DNA of 64,000 nt from CAIYOL01 sp964494805 (GTDB lineage: Bacteria; Planctomycetota; Phycisphaerae; Sedimentisphaerales; Anaerobacaceae), in the NCBI GenBank assembly GCA_964494805.1, contig CAZBST010000002.1, positions 62,001 through 126,000 on the forward strand, written 5' to 3'. Both the position numbers and the translations under genes were made by a program. Position 1 is the first letter of the stretch, and each line of letters starts with the position of its first letter. The notes beneath the pieces were generated by a model. That model was given only the letters and a program-made list of their open reading frames with translations, was not told the DNA's origin and did not search any database. This document shows positions 27,521-35,692 of this stretch, piece after piece.

Positions 27521-28668
27521 TTACTAAACATTTATTTGACAAATTTCGGATGAAAAATACCCGGCTAAGTAAGATTTGTTTATGGTTTTGCTGCCTTCTG
27601 CTGATTTCCTATGCAGCTGGTGCAGATGAGCAGGCGAGAGAACGTGAGGCCCTTGAACAGATAGACAGGATGATCGAATGGGAGCTGGATAAAGAGGATG
27701 AAGCCCAACGGGAGGACGGAGCATTGGTTGCTCTCTACCTCGATACTGAGGAAATCGGAGATTCGATGAAAACAGCAGAGTATCGCTGTTACTTCCTATC
27801 CCACGGGAGACGCGGCGGTTATAGCGGCATCAAAACGATTTCATTCGGAGTTCCCTGGTCAACATGGGAAAGGATTCACTCTAACGATTTCAAGAGGGAG
27901 ATAGTCATCGACCCAGGCCCTCCTTATAAAAACTTCACAAAAATTGTTAACCTGATGCCGGGCGAAGTAATCAATTTAGGCTATATAGTGCTGGAAAAAG
28001 TAGAGGCCGAAGGAACTGTATCGATTTCAGGAACTGTTAAAAACGAAAATGGAGAGCCCTTGGAAGGAGTGGAAGTATCTTCGGAAAAAGATACTGCGGA
28101 TACTAATTCGCAGGGGTATTATCGTATCGATGGATTTGGACTCGAAGAATTTGACTTGACGGCGGTGAAAGATGGTTACGTACCAGGCGGAATGAAAGTT
28201 TCAATTCGGGATATGAATGACCGTATTATCGAAAAAAACTTTGTATTGTCGTTTCCGAGAAAAATCCAACTCAGCTATGTCATAAGCCCAAAAGATATAA
28301 ACGATTTTAACTCTCCAGAGGCTACTGCCGGAACAGCAGCGTTTTTCGTCGACAAAGCATTCCTGCCCTTTCCAGTCGAACAAATTGAAAGCAGCGATTT
28401 TAGGCAGTTCATCAACAAGACATACATGAATATCAGACTTAATAATGGCAAATTAACTTTGGATGATTCGTATGCACCGATTTTCTATGAGCGGCTGCGT
28501 TCCGATTACGTAGATTTTGAAGCAATCCGCAGCGTAGAAAATTTAAATTACAATGCTCAGTTTTGTCCTCCAATTGAACAAGGTGACATTATTTTAATTG
28601 ATGGCGGAAAAATAAGTGATTATGTGGTTAAGATTCTGTTCGAAGAAATCCAGCCCATTATTCCTTAA
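27517..28668 (+). CDS. Exported protein with carboxypeptidase-regulatory-like domain
   Basis: About 383 residues from the ATG at 27517, chosen because AAAAGGA lies upstream and the short leader ORF ends there; an ATG at 27469 would add 16 residues. A hydrophobic signal segment (ICLWFCCLLLISYAAGA) follows a basic stretch. Near residues 180-240 lies a CarboxypepD_reg-like beta-sandwich: SISGTVKNENGEPLEGVEVS, then TNSQGYYRIDGFGLEEFDLT. The rest is unrecognised. Such sandwich domains often decorate cell-surface proteins. The promoter-leader is shared with the operon at 29208, so the two are probably regulated together. Confidence 0.65.
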   Translation: MITKHLFDKFRMKNTRLSKICLWFCCLLLISYAAGADEQAREREALEQIDRMIEWELDKEDEAQREDGALVALYLDTEEIGDSMKTAEYRCYFLSHGRRGGYSGIKTISFGVPWSTWERIHSNDFKREIVIDPGPPYKNFTKIVNLMPGEVINLGYIVLEKVEAEGTVSISGTVKNENGEPLEGVEVSSEKDTADTNSQGYYRIDGFGLEEFDLTAVKDGYVPGGMKVSIRDMNDRIIEKNFVLSFPRKIQLSYVISPKDINDFNSPEATAGTAAFFVDKAFLPFPVEQIESSDFRQFINKTYMNIRLNNGKLTLDDSYAPIFYERLRSDYVDFEAIRSVENLNYNAQFCPPIEQGDIILIDGGKISDYVVKILFEEIQPIIP

Positions 28669-29207
28669 CTCAAAACTACTGCGTGCCCGGCCAGTGCCAA
28701 CTCCGCGGTGGCGACCCGGACCAAAAATGCTGCGATGCCTTCTGCTCATAAAATAATCCCCGTGAAGCGGCTCCACAATTTTGCATTTTGCACTTTGATT
28801 TTTAAATTTCTTCTGCGGCTTCCGGAAACAACAGCAAAATTGTAAAAGCCCCCACGGCGCTTAAGTGGAATCAATCGAAAGCGCAGGTAGTTAAACCCCA
28901 CGCATTTACTTCATCAAAAATGTAGGTTCCTATAAATAATCGACCCTTTAGGAGGTATCCTATAAATAAATGCCCTTTTTGTCAATAAAAAAACCTTTTG
29001 TTTAGCCGTCGCCAGCCCCGTCCTGAGTATAATCGAAAGAGTTAAATCATAATAAATAGAAAATCCTGCGGTTTTCACTTGACACACAAATGGGAACAGC
29101 TACAATCTCCCTCGGTGATTTCGGAGGCAATAAAAAATGTGCTTATCTGATATAGTAAGCAACAGCATAAACACAATCCGTTCGTCGCTGATGAAAGGTC
29201 ATTTTCA
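28669..29207. other. Spacer with repeat fragments and leader cassette B
   Basis: Positions 28767-28835 match, in reverse, 63168-63248, and end with GGCTTCCGGAAACAACAGC, the right arm of the inverted-repeat element family without its left partner. Positions 28836-28900 match 33184-33250. A TCCTATAAATA unit occurs twice near 28930-28970. The right end is leader cassette B. No gene seen. Confidence 0.65.
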
Positions 29208-29223
29208 ATGTCTAACAAAACTC
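29009..29223 (+). repeat. Duplicated promoter-leader cassette, copy B
   Basis: Twin of 27283-27498. Here the conserved final ATG (29208) is the start of an open reading frame of 119 codons. Confidence 0.85.
29079..29106 (+). promoter_or_regulatory. Promoter in leader cassette B
   Basis: TTGACA at 29079-29084, a 16-bp spacer and TACAAT at 29101-29106, drives the 29208-33058 pair. Confidence 0.8.
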
Positions 29224-29567
29224 ATCCCATAGCCTTAGTCTTTGTTGGTCTGCTGTTCTCTGTGGCCGCAGCCGAAGTCTCCGCCGATGCATCAGCCGAA
29301 CTTGAGCAGGCAAAGTCGAATATCATTTCCCTTGTCAATGGGGGCAATTACGCTCATGCCCAGACGCAAATCCAGAAAGTGGTCGATGATTACCCTCAAT
29401 ACGAGCACGCCTGGCACGCCCAGTTTACTATCGGCCGTTGTTATGATGTGTTGAAGGATACTGCTTATAAGCAGTTACTTGAGAAATATCCCGATTGCCC
29501 TGCTGCGGAGCAGGTGCGACGTCTATCATCAAATAAAATAAGAGTTCAAAAGGAGGAAGAAAAATGA
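29208..29567 (+). CDS. Small exported TPR-like protein
   Basis: 119 residues with a signal peptide (HPIALVFVGLLFSVAAAEVS, cut near ADA). The mature part carries one to two helical tetratricopeptide-like units (NGGNYAHAQTQIQKVVDDYP, HAWHAQFTIGRCYDVL) and a charged tail. It overlaps the next gene by 4 nt (ATGA), so the two are translationally coupled. It may be a periplasmic partner of the large beta-helix / RCC1 protein; that is inference from linkage. Confidence 0.7.
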   Translation: MSNKTHPIALVFVGLLFSVAAAEVSADASAELEQAKSNIISLVNGGNYAHAQTQIQKVVDDYPQYEHAWHAQFTIGRCYDVLKDTAYKQLLEKYPDCPAAEQVRRLSSNKIRVQKEEEK

Positions 29568-32500
29568 AGACCAAACTGTCCGCTATCGTTTTGATTTTGA
29601 CCGTTCTTTTTGCCGTTTCCGGAATAAGCTACGGATGTTACGACCCACCGCCGTATGTAGTTATTACCTGCCCGATTGACGGTGCCCCGTTCGTAGAAGG
29701 CAACGATATCACCATCGACGCTAACGCCTCGGACACTTCCCCCGGCTACATAACCAGGGTGGAGTTCTACAAAGGCACGACGCTACTTGGCACAGATACT
29801 AATGCGCCGTATAGCTTCGTCTGGAATGATGCTAACGATTCTCCAGATGGCAATCTTGTGTTGACGGCCAGGGCCTATGATAATGCCGAGCAATCGGCAG
29901 ACTCTATTCCGGTACAGATGCTCATACCGATTATATGGTATGTTGATGATGACGCCCCAGCGGGAGGAAACGGTAGAGACTGGACAACTGCTCTTAAATA
30001 TCTACAGGATGCTCTCACGAATCCATATAAAGCACCAAGTGATGAGATTCGGGTAGCTGGAGGAACATATAAACCCGACCGTGACATGGACCACCCGGAT
30101 GGCACCGGCGACCCATCTGCCACGTTCCAATTAGTAAATGGCATCCCCGTTAAAGGAGGCTATGCAGGATTAAGTAACCCGACAGATCCCGATGAGCGTG
30201 ATATAGTAAACTACGAAACCATACTCAGTGGCGACCTGATGGGTGATGATGGTGTTCCGCCAGACTTTGCCAACTACGTGGCATTCGAGAACAGTTACCA
30301 TGTTGTAACTGGTAGTGGTACTGACGCCACAGCAATTCTTGACGGCTTCACCATCCAAGGTGGAGATGCCCTTGATCCAAGAAGCGCGCCTCCTGGGGCA
30401 GGGGCAGCCACGGGCGGCGGAATGTATAATGATAATGGCAGTCCTACAGTTATAAACTGTATATTTAGGTATAACCTTTCTTGGACTTGTGGGGGTGGGG
30501 TATTAAATTCTGAATCATCTCCAATATTCATAAACTGCATATTTAGTGAAAACATGGCTGACAGATACGGTGGTGCAATATTCAACAGCAATTCCTCGTC
30601 AACGTTTATAAATTGTGTTTTTGTTAACAACCTCGGTGCTGAGGGAGGTGCCATATTCAACTCCTCCGGTACTCCTATCAACTCCCCTCCAAAGATTATA
30701 AATTGCACATTCACCGGTAATGGTTTTGCTACCATCACTAACGGTACTTATTACCCTTACAATGCGCCTATTATGACTAACTGCATATTATGGGATGACG
30801 GCCCTTGGGTGGATGACCTTATATCAGCATATGGTTTTTATGAAATAAAGGGTACCCCTGTAACCGCCACTTACTGTGATATAAAAGGCGGCTATCAAGG
30901 TGTTGGCAATATCGACAGCGACCCTGAGTTTTTAAACCCTGATTTTCCTGAAGGACAGGATGGCTTATTCAGAACGGACGACGATGGCTTACAACTGCAA
31001 TTATTAGATGTTTTGGGCGGTTATAGTCCCTGCATTGATGTGGCCGATGACTCTTGTGCACCCCCTACCGACATATTGGGTCATAATCGCACTGATGTGC
31101 CTACGATTGGTTTTGCTGTTGCTGATATGGGTGCTTATGAGCAGGCAATTTTACCTCCTATGATACTCGACCAGCTTAAAATATCCGGCGGCGAAGACCA
31201 CACGATGCTTCTCCAGCCGGATGACTATGGAGTTAAAGGAGTCTGGTCTTGCGGCTCTGGACCTCTGGGTAACCCCGACTATAGTTACTCCTCCTTCATC
31301 GTGCAGGCTAAAGGTAAAGATAATATAGGTTATCTGGAAAATATTGATTTTATTGATGGTGGTTATGAACACGCCCTGGCCGTGGACGAAGATGACTATG
31401 TTTGGGCGTGGGGAGGTAATAGCTACGGGCAAGTAGGCGATGGTTCCACTACAACACGTGAAACTCCAGTGGAAGTGACTGATGGGGAAATGGGCACGAC
31501 ATCAGGCCTTCTGGAAGATATTGTGGAAGTCGCCGCAGGCAGATGCGGCTCATATTCCTTAGCTTTTGACAGCACTGGACGTGCTTGGGCATGGGGAGCT
31601 AACGGGTCTGGCCAATTAGGCAATGGGAAAAAGAGTGGCACCCCTCCCGGTTACCAAGGTTATGAGCCTGAGCCTGTCCGGGTTCTGGGCCTCGAAAATG
31701 TCACAGATATAGATGGTGGTATAACCCATTCGATCGCACTGGATAGTGGCAATGTCTGGGCATGGGGACTAGGAAGTTCTGGACAGTTGGGCCAGGGCAG
31801 CTCTGACACCACCACCCATGCTACTCCGGTGAAAGTTAAAGGCGAAGGTGGCACCGGTTACCTGGAAAACATTGTGGATGTCGCTGTTACTACAGAGGTA
31901 AGTTCATACGCCCTGGATGCCGATGGTCATGTCTGGGCATGGGGGGCGGGATATTATGGACAACTAGGCCAAGGTAGTTCTGACAAAAGCAACCATTATA
32001 CACCGGTAAAAGTCAAAGGCAAAGACGGGATAGGAGTGTTGGAAAATATCGTCGCCATATCTGCAGGGATGGAGCACGCTTTGGCCTTGGATAGCAGTGG
32101 CAACCTCTGGGCATGGGGATATAATGGCTCCGGGCAACTGGGCAATGGTGAGTTCGGTATGACAGAGACTTGTTATACCCCGGCTCGGGTCAAAAAAATC
32201 GATGCTGATTCCGGCTTCTTGACAAATATATTCTATGCGGATGCAGGTTATAAGCATTCTCTCGCGATAGATAAGAGCGGTAATTTCTGGGCATGGGGAA
32301 GCAATAGTGGGAAACTCGGCTTAGGACCACAAAATATCGCCGACCAGCCCTTTGCGCAAATTATGATGACTAAAATTCCTAAAAATGATGAGTGCGAAGA
32401 TGCTCTCCCGGTTGTAGTCGGCAAAGAGTACCGAGGGGCCACTTATCTGACAAGCGATGGAAGCGTATGGTTTTCATTTACACCGACAACAAAAGCTTAT

Positions 32501-33058
32501 TACGATATCAGCCTGTGTGACAGTGACTTTGACACTTCATTGCGTGTATACGAGTACTGTGAAGACCCTGATCCGGCGTATAGTGAGGACGATTGCGGCG
32601 TGCAGTCGATACTTACACTTAAACTGATACCGGGTATTACGTATCTAATCGAAGTATCAGGTTATAGCAGTTACAGGGGAAACTATGTTCTGACAGTTGA
32701 CTTCTCCGACCGTCCCATAAATGATGAGTGTGAGGATGCCCTTCCGGTTGTTATAAATCAAACATACACCGGCTCTACTGACGAGGCTCTCGATGAAACT
32801 CATTGGTATTCATTTACGCCGGAAACCAGCGGCTCTGTAGATATCAGCCTCTGCGGTAGTGATTTTGACACTCAGCTGTGGGTGTATCAGGCACCTTGCC
32901 CGGGAACATATTTAATTTGGGATGAAGACTCTTGTCCCGGCTCTTACGCATCTCATATTTCAGCATTTGACGTAACCGCAGAACAGACGTATTTGATTAA
33001 AGTGTGTGGTTATTCCGGTGATAGTGGAAATTATGTGCTGAATATCACTCCGCATTAG
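29564..33058 (+). CDS. Large multidomain secreted protein: Ig + beta-helix + RCC1 + two PPC domains
   Basis: 1164 residues with a signal peptide. Residues about 25-115 are a bacterial Ig-like domain (IDANASDTSPGYITRVEFYK). From about 125 (IWYVDDDAPAGGNGRDWTTA) to 515 runs a right-handed beta-helix. Residues 540-930 hold six or seven RCC1-like propeller repeats with the W-A-W-G signature (VWAWGLGSSGQLGQG, LWAWGYNGSGQLGNG). The C-terminus has two pre-peptidase C-terminal (PPC) domains, each beginning NDECEDALPVV. No catalytic motif is seen. It is probably a cell-surface adhesion or ligand-binding protein. A strong terminator follows. Confidence 0.85.
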   Translation: MKTKLSAIVLILTVLFAVSGISYGCYDPPPYVVITCPIDGAPFVEGNDITIDANASDTSPGYITRVEFYKGTTLLGTDTNAPYSFVWNDANDSPDGNLVLTARAYDNAEQSADSIPVQMLIPIIWYVDDDAPAGGNGRDWTTALKYLQDALTNPYKAPSDEIRVAGGTYKPDRDMDHPDGTGDPSATFQLVNGIPVKGGYAGLSNPTDPDERDIVNYETILSGDLMGDDGVPPDFANYVAFENSYHVVTGSGTDATAILDGFTIQGGDALDPRSAPPGAGAATGGGMYNDNGSPTVINCIFRYNLSWTCGGGVLNSESSPIFINCIFSENMADRYGGAIFNSNSSSTFINCVFVNNLGAEGGAIFNSSGTPINSPPKIINCTFTGNGFATITNGTYYPYNAPIMTNCILWDDGPWVDDLISAYGFYEIKGTPVTATYCDIKGGYQGVGNIDSDPEFLNPDFPEGQDGLFRTDDDGLQLQLLDVLGGYSPCIDVADDSCAPPTDILGHNRTDVPTIGFAVADMGAYEQAILPPMILDQLKISGGEDHTMLLQPDDYGVKGVWSCGSGPLGNPDYSYSSFIVQAKGKDNIGYLENIDFIDGGYEHALAVDEDDYVWAWGGNSYGQVGDGSTTTRETPVEVTDGEMGTTSGLLEDIVEVAAGRCGSYSLAFDSTGRAWAWGANGSGQLGNGKKSGTPPGYQGYEPEPVRVLGLENVTDIDGGITHSIALDSGNVWAWGLGSSGQLGQGSSDTTTHATPVKVKGEGGTGYLENIVDVAVTTEVSSYALDADGHVWAWGAGYYGQLGQGSSDKSNHYTPVKVKGKDGIGVLENIVAISAGMEHALALDSSGNLWAWGYNGSGQLGNGEFGMTETCYTPARVKKIDADSGFLTNIFYADAGYKHSLAIDKSGNFWAWGSNSGKLGLGPQNIADQPFAQIMMTKIPKNDECEDALPVVVGKEYRGATYLTSDGSVWFSFTPTTKAYYDISLCDSDFDTSLRVYEYCEDPDPAYSEDDCGVQSILTLKLIPGITYLIEVSGYSSYRGNYVLTVDFSDRPINDECEDALPVVINQTYTGSTDEALDETHWYSFTPETSGSVDISLCGSDFDTQLWVYQAPCPGTYLIWDEDSCPGSYASHISAFDVTAEQTYLIKVCGYSGDSGNYVLNITPH

Positions 33059-33737
33059 CGGCGTAACCTCAATGCACGGTTTTTACCCCGTTAGAAAGCC
33101 ATCTTGGGCTTTCTAACGGGGGTTTATTTTTTGAGTTCTGTCGAAGCTCTTGTCGAACTCATTGCGGCTTCCGGAAACAACAGCAAAATTGTAAAAGCTC
33201 CCGCGGCGCTTGAGCGGGGTAAAATCAATCAAATGCGCAGGTAGTTTCACCCCTAAAATCCATTTTTTGAAAAAATTTTTAATCCTTACTTCATAACGAC
33301 TTAGCCAAAACTGCACCTCTAAAAATCCCACAATTTTCGACAAAAATGCGCATGTTCATCCAATTTATAAAAGGGCTGTATCTGCCCTTATTCGCCCAGC
33401 AGGGCGATGGTCTCAGGGCCAAGAGGCCCGGGTCAGAAACGACTTAATAGTTTACTTGTAGTGGAGTTTGGCCGTTTGTAAGACAGACGGAAACCCCATC
33501 GGAGATTCTTTATCAACAATGAACTATGAAAGAGTTAAAACGGTTAACCGTTCAAAACAAAGCCAATTTTCAGAATGCCAAAAAAGCCCGTAAGTCTAGT
33601 AATGACAATGACTAATAACCAAAAACTTAAAACGGCCAAGCTCAAAAACAAACCCAATCAAAGCCAATTTTTTTCCCTTTTAACTTTCTGGTTTCCTCTT
33701 ATAATATGGTATTCGATAATCTCAGGAGAGCCTGTTT
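33059..33737. other. Spacer with terminator and several dispersed-repeat fragments
   Basis: After the terminator (33086-33132) come a GAGTTCTGTCGAAG / TGTCGAACTC stretch, a solo right arm of the inverted-repeat family ending at 33184, a 65-bp segment shared with 28836-28900, and 33293-33367, which is about 85% identical in reverse to 59737-59812. The right part is unremarkable; a TATAAT at 33700-33705 may serve the PEGA gene. Confidence 0.65.
33086..33132 (+). terminator. Strong Rho-independent terminator
   Basis: CCCCGTTAGAAAGCC and GGCTTTCTAACGGGG form a 15-bp perfect stem, followed by a T-rich run (TTTATTTTTT), 27 nt after the stop of the multidomain gene. Confidence 0.95.
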
Positions 33738-34130
33738 ATGAGAAAATGGAGTTTATTAGCAGCCTGCTTAATTGCAAGTCTATCACTCACCGGCTGTGTG
33801 GAACGCAAGCTGACAATCAATACCAAGCCAAGTGGCGCGGTAGTGGTATTAAACGACGAGGAAATAGGCACCTCGCCCGTTACGGTCTCATTTGAGTGGT
33901 ACGGCGATTATAACGTCAGAATTAGCAAAGAAGGTTTCCAGACCTTAAAGACACATCGCAAACTGAAGCCGCCGTGGTATGACTACTTTCCGTTTGATTT
34001 CTTCGCCCAAATAGTTAATCCGAAGAGAATCGTGGATTCCTACGAGTGGTCCTTCACCCTCGCCCCGCAAACGCAGCCAGACAGAGAAAAGCTAATCCAA
34101 GACGCCCAGAAATTAAGAAAACAGCTTTAA
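33738..34130 (+). CDS. PEGA-domain lipoprotein
   Basis: 130 residues. Lipoprotein signal with lipobox SLTGC at about 16-20, then a PEGA beta-sandwich (LTINTKPSGAVVVLNDEEIG, TSPVTVSFEWYG). The C-terminal 60 residues are specific to this group (PPWYDYFPFDFFAQI) and seem common in Planctomycetota lipoproteins. PEGA domains are surface or envelope modules of unknown binding partner. AGGAGAG lies before the ATG. Confidence 0.8.
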   Translation: MRKWSLLAACLIASLSLTGCVERKLTINTKPSGAVVVLNDEEIGTSPVTVSFEWYGDYNVRISKEGFQTLKTHRKLKPPWYDYFPFDFFAQIVNPKRIVDSYEWSFTLAPQTQPDREKLIQDAQKLRKQL

Positions 34131-34148
34131 CAGTTAAATGGCAAATAG

Positions 34149-34529
34149 TCAGGATTTTACCGGAAAGAAATAATCTCTGAATCGCTCTCTAAATCGCAGC
34201 GTGCGGTACTTTTTGAATAAAAGCACTGTGAAACCTGCCGAAATGCAAACTGAAACAATGTAGAGAATATATGTTCTCTGCCTCTGGAGTCTGATTTGCT
34301 CATCCTCATAAGTCAGAAACATCTCCTCGGCCTGCCGACGTGTTACCTGCTTAGATTCACAAGCCTGCCTAAGTTCATCAGCCAAATTATCCTGTGCCGC
34401 ATAATCGTACGCCCAGGGAACAATCTTATCCAAGCCCTGTTCAAACGCAAAGGCAAGAGATGCAATAAAAAGAAAAGCTATGGCGTACTCGAGGCATCTA
34501 AAAGCACCAAGCATAAAAAATCTGACCAT
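34149..34529 (-). CDS. Small two-helix membrane protein, unknown
   Basis: 126 residues with hydrophobic helices at about 9-30 (FRCLEYAIAFLFIASLAFAF) and 84-104 (ILYIVSVCISAGFTVLLF), separated by an acidic, helical, Q/R/E-rich segment, and ending in a basic tail. Not recognised. It is convergent with the PEGA lipoprotein gene. Confidence 0.55.
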   Translation of the reverse strand: MVRFFMLGAFRCLEYAIAFLFIASLAFAFEQGLDKIVPWAYDYAAQDNLADELRQACESKQVTRRQAEEMFLTYEDEQIRLQRQRTYILYIVSVCISAGFTVLLFKKYRTLRFRERFRDYFFPVKS

Positions 34530-34654
34530 TTTTTATCCTTTTGAAGAACCTAAAAAACGAACAAAGCATTATAAATTCATCCTGCTGCGGTTCAAGGCAA
34601 AAAAGAGATTACAGGAGACAGGTAGAAATTGAGCCTCTTTGCTTTCAGGGATAA

Positions 34655-35596
34655 TCAGAGAAGGTTATCGCGATACCAGTCTATTGCGCGTTTGAGGCCT
34701 TGTTTGAATGTTACGGTAGGTTTGTATCCGATTGTTTTTTTAGCAAGGGAGATGTCAGCGAGAGAGTGCTTTACATCGCCCGGACGCGGGTCGGTGTAAA
34801 TCGGCTTGATATTTTTTCCGAGCAGTTCATTGATTATATCAATGACTTCATTAACAGTTACGGCCTGGGCGCAGGCGATATTTACAACCTGGCCGGCGAC
34901 GTGCTTGACCCTCGCAGCGAGCAGATTGGCTTCGACGACATTATCAACATAAGTGAAATCCCGGCTTTGCAGGCCGTCGCCATAAACGGTCGGCGGTTTA
35001 TCTTTCAGAATAGCAGTTACAAAAGCCGGTATGGCAGCTGCATACTGACTTGTCGGGTCCTGATGCGGACCAAAAACGTTGAAATACCGCAGTGAAATAG
35101 TCTCAAGGCCGAAAACCTTGTAAAAAACTTCAGCATAATATTCGCCAGCAAGTTTGGCAACTGCATAAGGCGAAAGGGGCTGAGGAGACATTGACTCGAC
35201 CTTCGGTGAAGTCGGTGTATCACCATAAGCTGAGGAACTTGACGCATACACAAAGCGCTTTACCCCGGCATCCCGAGCAGCTAAAAGAAGCGTGAAAGTA
35301 GCATCGAGACAATGTTTGTGCGTGGCGGCAGGGTCATCAACACTACGCGGCACCGAGGGTAAAGCACCCTGGTGCAAACAGAAATCAATATCCTTCATAC
35401 AGGTGCGGGCGATTTCCTTATCACCCATATCGGCTTCTATAAACTCAATTTTGTCTGAGACATCGGCGAGATTGCTTCTTTTGCCTGTGAGGAAATTATC
35501 AACAACCCTTACGAAACAACCCTGCGAGACGAGCTTTTTGCAAATGTTTGAACCAATAAAACCGGCTCCGCCGGTTACTAAGAATTTCTCCATCAA
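34655..35596 (-). CDS. Nucleotide-sugar epimerase (UDP-GlcNAc/glucose 4-epimerase type)
   Basis: 313 residues of the extended SDR family. NAD-binding GGAGFIGSN near the N-terminus; catalytic SSSSAYGDTP (Ser) and YAVAK (Tyr-x3-Lys) near residue 147; RYFNVFGPHQDPTSQYAAAI matches the WbpP / TviC / GalE group. It should supply an epimerised UDP-sugar for the polysaccharide made by this locus. It is the last gene of the exosortase / export run, about 100 nt after the tyrosine-kinase gene. Confidence 0.87.
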   Translation of the reverse strand: MMEKFLVTGGAGFIGSNICKKLVSQGCFVRVVDNFLTGKRSNLADVSDKIEFIEADMGDKEIARTCMKDIDFCLHQGALPSVPRSVDDPAATHKHCLDATFTLLLAARDAGVKRFVYASSSSAYGDTPTSPKVESMSPQPLSPYAVAKLAGEYYAEVFYKVFGLETISLRYFNVFGPHQDPTSQYAAAIPAFVTAILKDKPPTVYGDGLQSRDFTYVDNVVEANLLAARVKHVAGQVVNIACAQAVTVNEVIDIINELLGKNIKPIYTDPRPGDVKHSLADISLAKKTIGYKPTVTFKQGLKRAIDWYRDNLL

Positions 35597-35692
35597 AGAA
35601 TCCTTTCGTAAACTCTTCGGTGCTCCTTTTGTGCCTGGCGATTCGAGACTTGCCTGACGCCAGTCAAGATTCGATTCACAATTCAGTAAATA

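Noticed and set aside
28929..28975. CRISPR-like short direct repeats (TCCTATAAATA twice)
   Set aside because: Only two units, no regular spacer length and no cas genes.
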